Assembly: GCA_015179045.1 (NCBI GenBank)
Contig: WHUZ01000067.1
Coordinates: 124,001-188,000 of the forward strand
Length of the DNA: 64,000 bases
DNA from: Kalaharituber pfeilii
Taxonomy: Eukaryota; Ascomycota; Pezizomycetes; Pezizales; Pezizaceae
Reading direction: 5' to 3'
Part shown: piece by piece, positions 52,650 through 61,439 of the stretch
How positions within the stretch are numbered: the first letter of the stretch is position 1
Layout: the number at the start of each line of letters is the position of its first letter
Notes under the pieces: model-generated
Told to the model about the DNA's origin: nothing
Database searches by the model: none
Seen by the model: only the letters and a program-made list of their open reading frames with translations
Translations under genes and position numbers: made by a program

Positions 52650-52680
52650 TTTCAAGTCTACCTGCAAAGTCTATTACAAT
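52612..52680 (-). mobile_element. Poly(T) of about 37 nt with a decayed T2-like tail
   Basis: The T run is followed by GTTTCAAGTCTACCTGC, resembling the complement of T2 (compare TTTCAAGTAACCCTGC at 11903). No TSD was found. Confidence 0.4.
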
Positions 52681-52699
52681 GAATGATACATTAGCCGAA

Positions 52700-54410
52700 T
52701 TATTCCCTTGTCATGTTTGTATATGAGACAGACTTACCGTGTCTGTGCTGTTGTCTCGTGCGGGATACTTCCAGTTATCATCATTGAGTTCCCAGCACAC
52801 CTGCTGCGGATTTGGTAAAGCAATTACCATTGCAACCGTTGGAATGCCAGTCATCCGCCTTTCACACTGCTAGACCCCCATGGATGTGATACTCGACATC
52901 GTTGGCCTGTAAAATTCCGCGAACAAACTATACTCGTGATTTCGACTATGAATGACGGCACTCGCTTAAACACTATGAAGTGCTTTTTTACAGGAAGGTA
53001 ACTCAACAATCAAAATACAACACTATATGAACAAGATCAAATGAATGAAAGGAATCTTCCGGTATGAACCGCCAAGCATGCGATATAGGTAACTCGGCAT
53101 CATAACTCGATACATTCTATCTGTTGGTTGAGGCGCGTTTGGTTCGGGCGCGTTCGCAGTGCTCGAGACAAATTTACTCGGATTTTCGCTCTTGGTGACA
53201 CATTTCTCGAACATCAAGATCCCCATCCCTCAGCTCAAGCAGGTCCTGGAGTCCCACCATCTGTTTCCAATATCCATGTTTCGGTATCCCCGTCATCGGT
53301 GAAAGGCGGCGGAGGAGTAGTCCGACTAATCGCGCCGAAAATTGCAGACAGGTGTATAGTAGTCTTTATACTGCCCAACGCAACACTATCAAAAGGGGTC
53401 AGCGCCGAAGCACTCAAGCATGCAACCATCGATAAATAACAACAGGTACTTATACGAACTCTTGTCTTTCAAGTATTTTAGTCCCGTACCGCAGTACTTT
53501 AAAGTATACGCTGTACGGCACCCTGGAAAGGCCTTCCAACAGAAGAGAGTCGCTCGAAAGGACCGTCCCACTCGTAACCAGAAAGACTCCGCCCGCAGTC
53601 CACACTTCAACCACGCAAGGGACCTCAATGTCATTGATGATGCTTAATTCGGCGCCCATGATCAGAAGTGACAGTGATTTTTTTCGCAGAGTGTTTTGGA
53701 GGAAGTGGAGGTAAAGTCGAGGATGTGACGAGAAAACATGTTTTTTTGTCAATGTTATAATTGAGCGGCGGGCCTGATGACAAACCAGCAGGTATCGTTC
53801 CGCTTATGTAGCACAATTGATCGACGCTAGTGGTCCCTGCAAGTTGCGGCCCCTTGCGCACGGCATTGCGCTGCAACACGGCACAGCAAGCGAACGACCA
53901 AACTACCACACGCATATCATATGGAGTAGCTTAGTCAGCCATACGCAGCAGTCTAGTTCGAGACTGATAGAGGAGTACTTCTCCCAGCATACAGTACGTA
54001 TCGGCACAGCACGACCACAGTGCAATTATGCCCGAAAAGCGGAACTTGAGCTGAGACTGCAGCGCAGCCGACCATGCATTCCGCTTGAATACGATTGACA
54101 CTTGTGCACATCTGGAGGTTCAGAGCTAGCACCGCGCGTACTGTGATGAGCAAACCGTTTGAATTCCCCCCAACCACGCAAACCTAAGTGTCAAAAAGCA
54201 TCCAGACTAGCTGACTAATGCTTCCATGCAATATGTTAATACATACACATAGTAGCGTTTTTTTTTTTTTCACGTTCCTATTTATTGATGCTGTACAAGT
54301 ATTTTGGTAGGTATATCCTGATTTTTTATTCCTCATATGCGCTGCCTGGATCCCTCTTTTCCCGTGTTTCGAGATACTCTTGAACATCTCTGCTTCATCG
54401 AGTACGCGGC
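52700..54410. other. No supported gene
   Basis: Several open frames of 60-105 codons on both strands, none with a known motif or splice support. Confidence 0.3.
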
Positions 54411-54431
54411 CCGCCGGAAAACCAAATTTCG

Positions 54432-54497
54432 TCGCCATAGCCTTACAGGCGGCACGCGAGTAATGATATAAAAAAAATAAAAAAAATAAAAAAAAAA
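54432..54497 (+). mobile_element. T1 short retroposon with covarying hairpin
   Basis: TCGCCATAGCCTTACAGGCG, GCACGCGAGTAATGATAT and an A-rich end. The stem is GCCT-TAC-AGGC. TSD CCAAATTTCG at 54422-54431 and 54498-54507. Confidence 0.9.
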
Positions 54498-54499
54498 CC

Positions 54500-55990
54500 A
54501 AATTTCGCCCATTGATTGCTCTAGTGCCGCTATGAGCGGGCGCGAGGCTGCTCAGTCAACTATGCGCGGTTCCTCTACTAGGTGGTCCTCGAGTCACTGT
54601 CCGAAGGAGGCGAATCGCTATCTTGAGTAGTAGAAAGTCTCGATATGTGTATATTCGGCAATGGCAGTAGCGAGTAGAATGTGTAAGTACAATAAAAGAG
54701 TGCGGGAATGTGGTAAGTAGGAGAAGGAAGTAGTATAACGGCGCGGCGATATCTACATGACTGTAGAAGACAGAGTAATCGTGCGTATGTACAAATGGAT
54801 GATGTGTGTATTGTATATCTGTGTATGATACATGTGCAAAAGGAACAGAACCTCTTTATACTGCAGACCGTTCGGTCATTTCTAATCAACCCGGCTTACC
54901 CTCATCCTCACGTGCCCGTGCTACTTCACTATTGCTCTTGAACTTCCACGTGACCTACGGCGTTATCTGAGCCCAGCGCCAGCGCGGTTAGTAAATAAGT
55001 AGCAACTAGCAAGTAGGCGCGCGCTGCCTACCACACCGCCATCGAAACCCTTGCAACTATATTGGTTCCAGCTATACCGTACCGTAGCTTTCTCGGTCCT
55101 CGTGCCACCACAGAGACCACGCCTCGAATGGGATATGGAATACACGGCCTCCGACCCAGCAAAGAGGGGGAAGAGCGGACTCTTTCGAGTGACCGCTGGA
55201 GCAGCCGTTGTACAATGGCGGCGTCTGCGGCGCAGGGAGTTCTGCGGACGGACCCAAGTAGCAAGAAACTCCATCAGGAGCGACATTACGCCCCCGCTAG
55301 CCGCGATGCCGTACGTGAGTTGCCATCCGGCGGGCTGTCACTATTCCTTGGCGATCGCGTCGCTCCGTCGCCGTAGCACCCGCCCCCGCAGATCCTGATA
55401 TAGGATGGGCCCAGCCAACCGCCGTGCCACTCGACGCTAAAACGAAGCAACATCGGCTCCATCTTCGCATGGTGCGGATCGCGGGGGCCCATTTACGCCT
55501 TTATCATGCCCACCCTTAACGACCACCCTCGATCTCGGCCTGGTGCATCGCGACTCGGTGGACCACGTGCTCAATTTGCGAAACCAACTCTTGCGCGTTC
55601 AGCCCGGAAAATATCGAACTTTCTCCCCATCTAATCATGCGTTGAGCACCGCGCAATCATTTTTCCCAATCTCCCCAATCGCGCACACGTACTTTCACCT
55701 GAGTGTCGAAAGCTCCCAGCGCAGCAACTCGAGCTCCCGTGATCCCCCATCCACATGTCTCTGCATTTTATTCAGCTCCGCAGCAAAGCCTTCTGCTCCT
55801 CCTTTGGGATTGTGGCCGATCCCGCCCCGCTCTTCCCCAAGAAATGCCAATGCCCGTCGCCCTTTGTCCGCATAAACCTCTCTCGGTCCAGCACGTCAGC
55901 TGCCTCTTTATGTGCGTGACAGATATATACAAGCATCGCACGCACAATCGCCACATGGGGATGCTGGGCATGGCAGGACTACTCCAGACA
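54500..55990. other. No supported gene
   Basis: GC-rich from about 54950, with overlapping frames of 80-115 codons on both strands. Arg/Ser/Pro-rich composition recalls LINE 5' regions, but no motif confirms this. Confidence 0.3.
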
Positions 55991-56008
55991 GTTGCGATCT
56001 CGGAGTAC

Positions 56009-56610
56009 GTGCGTCCACATTGGTTAGGAAGAGTTGGGAGAACCGAGTAGCGAGAGGGGACCTAGACCTGGCAGTGATATGGGTTAAAAGCCACAAGGGG
56101 GTGAAAGGGAACACGGAGGCAGACTGGGCGGCCAAAATCGGCACAGCGCTACAATACGAAGACGAGACCGTAACAGAAGCAGGATTAAGACAAGACTATA
56201 AGGCACTGCGAGCCACGGAGAGAAACCAGGCAGGCTTAAATTACCGGCCCTTGCAAATCGCCGACCGGAGGAAGTATCTCTCGACGCTGGCGGGGATCCT
56301 GGGAAACAAAGGACTGAAAGAATGGAGATACCACATAGGGAAGGCCGAATCACCGGAATGCCGATGGTGCGGGGAGGCCCGGAAAACTGGGAACATGTAC
56401 GGAAAGACTGCAAGGCGTGGGCTAGGAAATGGGGGGGGGCGGAAGGTATAAGACAGATTGATAAGGGAGTAAACATACGGGAGATCTTGGAATGGGCACG
56501 GGGAGAATAGATGAGAGTGACGCATATATTTCACTTATTTTATGTATTTAAATATCGCCATAGCCCATAGGGCGGCATGCGATTAATGAAAGAAAAAAAA
56601 AAAAAAAAAA
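56009..56610 (+). mobile_element. 5'-truncated LINE with T1 tail, 602 bp
   Basis: TSD GATCTCGGAGTAC at 55996-56008 and 56611-56623. The plus strand encodes the end of RNase H (IWVKSHKGVKGNTEADWAAK, last catalytic Asp), TVTEAGLRQDY, and a knuckle (CRWCGEARKTG, then with one frame shift WEHVRKDCKAWARKWG). A 60-bp UTR (TTTATGTATTTAAATAT) leads to the T1 tail (ATA triloop, CATGCGATTAATG) and A18. This copy proves that T1 is the native 3' end of a LINE with RNase H. Confidence 0.9.
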
Positions 56611-56645
56611 GATCTCGGAGTACAAGCACACGCCACAGAGAGAGG

Positions 56646-56646
<1 letters not shown>

Positions 56647-56676
<30 letters not shown>

Positions 56677-56712
56677 TAGTTATCGCTTGCCGCCCGGTGG
56701 GCTATGGCGATT
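56647..56712 (-). mobile_element. T1 short retroposon
   Basis: Minus-strand ATCGCCATAGCCCACCGGGC, GGCAAGCGATAACTAATATT and about 26 A. Flanks AGAGAGAGGTTT and AGCGAGAGGATT give a weak TSD. The copy lies in the hotspot. Confidence 0.7.
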
Positions 56713-56813
56713 AGCGAGAGGATTGTGAGCCGGGAGCGAGAAGTGCGAGGAGGGGAAAGGCGCTGTCGCATGTCCTGGGACAAATCGTGTCGCCCAGACC
56801 GCTGCGCCGCATC

Positions 56814-56968
56814 CTTTTTTTTTTTTTATATTATCATTACTCGCATTCCGCCCTGGGGGCTATGGCGAGATTAAGTACACAAAGGAAAAGGTAAAAGAAG
56901 TGAACATTAGAAAAGTCAACATTAGAAAATTACAGAAGTCCCGTCCCTTGTAGATGCGTCCATTCTAA
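56814..56968 (-). mobile_element. T1 retroposon, 155 bp
   Basis: TSD CTGCGCCGCATC at 56802-56813 and 56969-56980. Minus-strand body ending GTGTACTTAATC, then the T1 tail and about 13 A. Confidence 0.9.
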
Positions 56969-57159
56969 CTGCGCCGCATCGACTCAACCACCGACTAGGA
57001 AAAGCACCGACTGGGAAAAGGACTACCGCATGCTCCACGTGCCCACGGCGACCTTCAACGGTGTCCGGCTAACATTCTACGACAGCGCAGACCGGAAGAT
57101 CGCCGTGCTAATGTAGCAGCGCCTGCGATACGGATACGCACTTGTCCGCCCACGGAGGA

Positions 57160-57231
57160 TCTTGTTTTTTTTTTTTTTTTTTATAATTTATATATCATTA
57201 ATCGCTTACCGCCCTGAGGGCTATGGCAACA
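57160..57231 (-). mobile_element. T1 short retroposon
   Basis: TSD CACGGAGGA at 57151-57159 and 57232-57240. Minus-strand TTGCCATAGCCCTCAGGGCG, then GTAAGCGATTAATGATATA and an A-rich end. Confidence 0.85.
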
Positions 57232-57262
57232 CACGGAGGACCAGCTGCTAGACCCCCGACAC

Positions 57263-57385
57263 ATCTCAGTTCTATTTTTTCGGATCTTCTTATTTCTTCT
57301 TATCTTCGTTATGTTTATAAACCCATAACTCATCGCCATAGCCCTTAGGGCGGCCAGCGATTAATGATATAAAAAAAAAAAAAAA
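57263..57385 (+). mobile_element. T1 retroposon, 123 bp
   Basis: TSD AGACCCCCGACAC at 57250-57262, repeated at 57386-57399 with one extra C. The body ends in ATAACTCAT, then the T1 tail (TTA triloop) and A16. Confidence 0.88.
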
Positions 57386-57428
57386 AGACCCCCCGACACG
57401 GACATGATGCACATCGCATACTCGGCCG

Positions 57429-57485
57429 CTTTCCTGCCATAGGCTGATAGCTCGGATGCGGGGTTTCATAACCAAAAAAAAATTG
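57429..57485 (+). mobile_element. T3 short retroposon
   Basis: CCTGCCATAGGCTGATAGCT, CGGATGCGGGGTTTCATAAC and A9, flanked by TCGGCCG on both sides (about 57422-57428 and 57486-57492). Confidence 0.65.
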
Positions 57486-57499
57486 TCGGCCGGCCGTCT

Positions 57500-57860
57500 C
57501 GCACACCGAGACCAGGTGCCGCACTTCGGATCCGGGATTTCCTGCTGCATAGCGTCGTTCTCAGCGCCTAGCGAGACTTGCAGATATGTGCGTGGCAAAG
57601 CTGAGGTCCTCTCGATACAGCGTCTGGCCGCCGATATTCTCTTATTCTCCTCGTGCTTCTCGACCGTGTGCCGGAGGACGTTGCCACCGTGGATGATATC
57701 CAGGAGAATCTCTCGGAGCAGAAACAGACACTGTTCAAGCAGCTTACAGATGCAGAGGGGTTGATGATGAAGGTTGCTACCCATTTACCGAGATGGCTTT
57801 GTGTGGGGAAACATCAGGTATAAGGATCCGTTTCCTAAACTTACAGGCAATGCGAAACCT
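57500..57860. other. Unassigned open frame, possibly LINE ORF1-like
   Basis: A plus-strand frame near 57640-57830 reads DRVPEDVATVDDIQENLSEQ and KQTLFKQLTDAEGLMMKVAT, coiled-coil-like and plausible as an ORF1 N-terminal part. No known motif confirms it. Confidence 0.3.
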
Positions 57861-57865
57861 ACAAG

Positions 57866-58179
57866 TAGTGAGCGGCACGAGCTAGCTCGAGCCGAGCTGG
57901 AGGGTGAGCTCGAGCCTGGATTGATTATATACATAATATTGACAAACTAAACTAAACTAAGCTAAATTTTCATCTTTCTCACTACTATCAGCTAAATTGT
58001 GCATTTCGAAGTTGTTGGTAGGTCAGAATGAGCTCCAAGTCTCTAATTATTACTATATTAGGTATTTACAGTTTATGAAACGTTGCACTGGCTAAGCATT
58101 TTAGCGAGCTGTCAAGAAAAACACTAGCATGATCTTGGCTCGTTTGAGCTCGAGCTGGCTCGGCTCGTGCCGCTCACTA
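57866..58179. mobile_element. hAT-like MITE, 314 bp (copy 2)
   Basis: Termini TAGTGAGCGGCACGAGC and its complement, with the 8-bp TSD CCTACAAG at 57858-57865 and 58180-58187. An 8-bp TSD with a TAGTG tip fits the hAT superfamily. It is an inverted relative of 45840-46164. Confidence 0.88.
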
Positions 58180-58227
58180 CCTACAAGTGAATATCCAACA
58201 AACCACTCGGCAGGGAGATAAGTTCCA

Positions 58228-58443
58228 AAGGGTGGAAGCAAGAAGGCATGGAGAGCGACCTGGTCGAGTACTGGTTTGCCTGCCTCGATCTGGGGTAGCC
58301 GGGAACTGAGGGTACTAGGTGCTCAAGGTGTGTATGTTAATTCCATAGTTAGTTGTTCCACACCTGGCCCGGGTATGTGGGTCCCTGCCATAAACTGGTA
58401 GCCTGGATGCGGAGTTACGTGAATAAAAAAAAAAAAAAAAAAA
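58228..58443 (+). mobile_element. 5'-truncated LINE with T3 tail, 216 bp
   Basis: TSD GATAAGTTCCA at 58217-58227 and 58444-58454. It encodes only the last residues (GWKQEG, YWFACLDLG), then UTR and the T3 tail (CCTGCCATAAACTGGTAGCC) with A19. Same family as 58875-59612. Confidence 0.9.
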
Positions 58444-58454
58444 GATAAGTTCCA

Positions 58455-58864
58455 TGCACGTTCGGTTCCATGCAGGTTCGGTAGTGCCGAGAAAGCACAA
58501 CAACTGCTTTGCCTTTAGAGTGATGGCTGAGGCTGGCCCAATATCACAAACGGAAGCACCATGGCGCAGATGAAAAAGGTCCTTCAAGTTGGCCCCCTGA
58601 TGCCACAGGCCTACACACAAGCATGAGGATATCTACCAGAGTTGACCCATAAGGCCATTCGGCCTCATCAACCGATGGTTACAGCAGGGCAACGCAATAG
58701 ACAGGCCAGGATACGGAAATGCATCATAAGCAGAGGACATGGTTGAGTGATAAGAGTTGTGCCACTGATTAGCAAGAGTACGCATATGGCTTGTTGAGTA
58801 CAGCTTAAGATATAACTGCCAACATGTCGATATTGATTATTAAGCATAGATAGCATACGCAATA
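58455..58864. other. No supported gene
   Basis: Nothing recognised between the two T3 LINE copies. Confidence 0.4.
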
Positions 58865-58874
58865 TAATTAGACA

Positions 58875-59612
58875 CAGAGAGGCGGCAAAGGCTAAGGGAG
58901 GCGGATGCAGTGAAGCTGGCATGGGTCAAGGCCCACGTAGGGATAGAAGGCAATGAGAAGGCAGATGAATTGGCCAAAGAGGGGGCCAAGTGCATGAGGT
59001 ATGATGGGCAGGCCACTGAGGGTGGGCTGCGTCAAGAGTTAGTTCGAAAAAGAAAAGCGGAGAGGGAGCGTGCAGGGTTTGGGAAGGGCAAATTCGTGAA
59101 GTGGGGCAGGAGAGCACTCACAAATTACACATGGCTGCGGACTGGAAAAGGCGGAGCTATGTGGAGGAGGATGGTCAGTGGCGAGGAGGTACAATGTACA
59201 TGTGGTGAGGCATGGAGTGCTGAGCATGTGGTGTTCAGGTGCACCGAACTGGAGCGACCCCAGAGGAAGGACAAAGATGGGGCGCATGTCACCTGGCAGT
59301 CCTGGGAGGACCTAGAAGAGAAAGGGTGGAAGCAAGAAGGTGTGGAGGGCGACCCGGTCGAGTACTGGTTTGCCTGCCTCGATCTGGGGTAGCCGGGGAC
59401 GGAGAGCACTGAGTGCTCAAGATGTGCATGTAGATTCCGTAGTTAGGTGTTCCAAACCGCCCTGCCATGGCGAACAGCTACAAGCGGGGTCACGTGAAAT
59501 TAAAAAAAAAAAAAAAAAAAAGGTGTTCCAAACCTGGCCCGGGTATATGGGTCCCTGCCATAGGCTGATAGCCTGTATGCGGGGTTACGTGAATAAAAAA
59601 AAAAAAAAAAAA
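58875..59612 (+). mobile_element. 5'-truncated LINE with T3 tail, split by T2
   Basis: TSD AATTAGACA at 58866-58874 and 59613-59621. The open frame 58910-59392 encodes WVKAHVGIEGNEKADELAKE (last RNase H Asp), a knuckle CTCGEAWSAEHVVFRC and the C-terminus YWFACLDLG. The 3' UTR ends CCTGCCATAGGCTGATAGCC, TGTATGCGGGGTTACGTGAA and A22. A T2 insertion sits in the UTR. Confidence 0.9.
59459..59520 (+). mobile_element. T2 short retroposon inside the LINE T3 UTR
   Basis: CCTGCCATGGCGAACAGC, TACAAGCGGGGTCACGTGAA and A20, with the 14-bp TSD AGGTGTTCCAAACC at 59445-59458 and 59521-59534. Confidence 0.95.
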
Positions 59613-59670
59613 AATTAGACAATAGGCATGCACAGAGCTTGCTATACTATATAAGGAGGCCTGTCAACCC

Positions 59671-59723
59671 TTTTTTTTTTGGTATCATGTAACCCCACTT
59701 GCAGCTGTTCGCTATGGCAAAGC
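59671..59723 (-). mobile_element. T2 short retroposon
   Basis: Minus-strand TTTGCCATAGCGAACAGC, TGCAAGTGGGGTTACATGAT and A10. Flanks GCCTGTCAACCC and GCCTCCTAACCC match at 9 of 12. Confidence 0.7.
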
Positions 59724-59739
59724 GGCCTCCTAACCCAGA

Positions 59740-60055
59740 AGAAGTGATTAAGCTTCAAGGCTTTTCCTAAGTTACACCCTCGTTTTAGCTACATTATCGT
59801 AGACCCCGTAGCGTCTGACAATTAACAATGTTGGTCTTCGGTATAGCGATATTCTTTGTTAGAGATCTACAGTAATGTCGGAGTGTCGGAGGTGTCGGAT
59901 ATCAGAGAGGTCCGTGATAAAGGGTGGTAAGGGCCCGAGAGCAACCTCATGCTCTATGTATATAGGTGTATTACTTTGGCTACTCTCTCTACGAAGGAAT
60001 AACAATCATCTCTTTCTACCCAAAGCTCAACATTCTTGACTGTGGACTCCGATTT
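59740..60055. other. No supported gene
   Basis: Nothing recognised. Confidence 0.4.
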
Positions 60056-60069
60056 GACTTCAAACGCAT

Positions 60070-60113
60070 TTTTGTGTTTTCTCGCCATAGCCTATAAGGC
60101 GGCATGCGAGTAA

Positions 60114-60152
<39 letters not shown>
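60070..60152 (+). mobile_element. T1 short retroposon with covarying hairpin
   Basis: TSD TTCAAACGCAT at 60059-60069 and 60153-60163. The stem is GCCT-ATA-AGGC and the tail about 34 A. Confidence 0.92.
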
Positions 60153-60154
<2 letters not shown>

Positions 60155-60169
60155 CAAACGCATAGAGCT

Positions 60170-60800
60170 GCATCAACTCTCTCAATGAGTGTCGTACCCG
60201 TTATCCGTGTCTGGGCCCCCGAAGTTCAAAACTTCCCCTATCCTCGTTACTGGCATGTTTGACCAGAAGGATGCCATGCTTCTTGGTGATCGGCGAATAT
60301 GTACAAGTTGATGCTCGACTTTTGACGCTCTGTTCATTTGCGCGCAATATGGCCCCTTTGTAAACCCTGAGTTTGCGCTGAATTTGGATACAATACAATG
60401 CTATGGCAACCGAATTTTTATGACAGTTGATCAGTTCCCGCTGACGAATAGAATCATCGGGCTTGAAGAGAATTGTGCTCCAATAATGGACCGCGTATGT
60501 CACCACCGACAGTCATAGCGTGAGAACCGTTCGAGCGGGATTTCCCGGGATCGGGCTGGATGTGCAGTTGCAGCATTTTGTTCATATGAATCTGGGATTG
60601 ATAAACTGTTTTTGAAAAATAGTCCTGGATTCAAACAAGTGTCGAACCTTCTGGTGACTTCGTAATCAGAGTTAGCCGCTGTCTACGGCAAGGCATAGGG
60701 AGGAAACTGACAAACGACTTTCGGGGGTCTGATAATGGACATGCGACATGTGACATACGACATGTAGTATATATCGTGTTATTATGAAAAAAATAAGATT
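60170..60800. other. No supported gene
   Basis: A minus-strand frame at 60201-60506 has no recognised motif. Nothing else is supported. Confidence 0.35.
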
Positions 60801-60807
60801 ACCTACT

Positions 60808-60975
60808 GATACCTTAGCGCAAGGGTAAAACTGTTTTGGCCCAGTAGTGGAACCTCGCAATAGGGGCTTGGTTCAATTCCCAGTGGTACCTCTTAAGGGG
60901 CTATATCCTGATTCTTACCCGGCTAAGTTGGAAGTGAGAGTCTCTTGTGTACTTACCTTGTTCTAAAAAAAAAAA
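60808..60975 (+). mobile_element. tRNA-derived SINE-like element
   Basis: The head has an A-box match TAGCGCAAGGG (60815-60825) and a B-box match GGTTCAATTCC (60870-60880), spaced as in a tRNA with a long variable arm. GATACC and GGTACC can pair as an acceptor stem with one mismatch. An unrelated tail of about 85 bp ends in A11-12. No TSD was found. It could instead be a tRNA pseudogene (Leu- or Ser-type variable arm), but the tail plus poly(A) favours a SINE. Confidence 0.5.
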
Positions 60976-61439
60976 TTGTGTATTAACTTTAAATCCACTG
61001 GGAACTCAAGTAATCGGTCGGCTTTTACTTTTTTAAATAATTAATTTATAATGTAGTTGCCGCTGTAGTTGCCACTGTAATTGCTGCTGTCCTCTGCAAC
61101 TACCTCATCTTCTTCCCAGAACCACTAGGGGTTGTCGACAAACAACTGGGAATGTCTACTAGAAGGTACCAGAGAAAATACGCCAGTCAAATTAGGCAGG
61201 TGTCGTGAGGCACCCCTTTTACCCTTGCGAAATTTATTAGTAAGTACTATGAATTACCACAAATATGCCTCTACACAACAAAACATACGCGTATCAACTT
61301 TACACCTTTGCAACATGCCCCGTCTAAGTCAAAGAGCTGTAATACAACAAGAGCTTAGAAGCGATGTAAAAGCTATCATGTCGCTTATGATTCTTGATTC
61401 AATTCAGATTTAGAGGAAATAGCTGAAGATACCGTTCTT

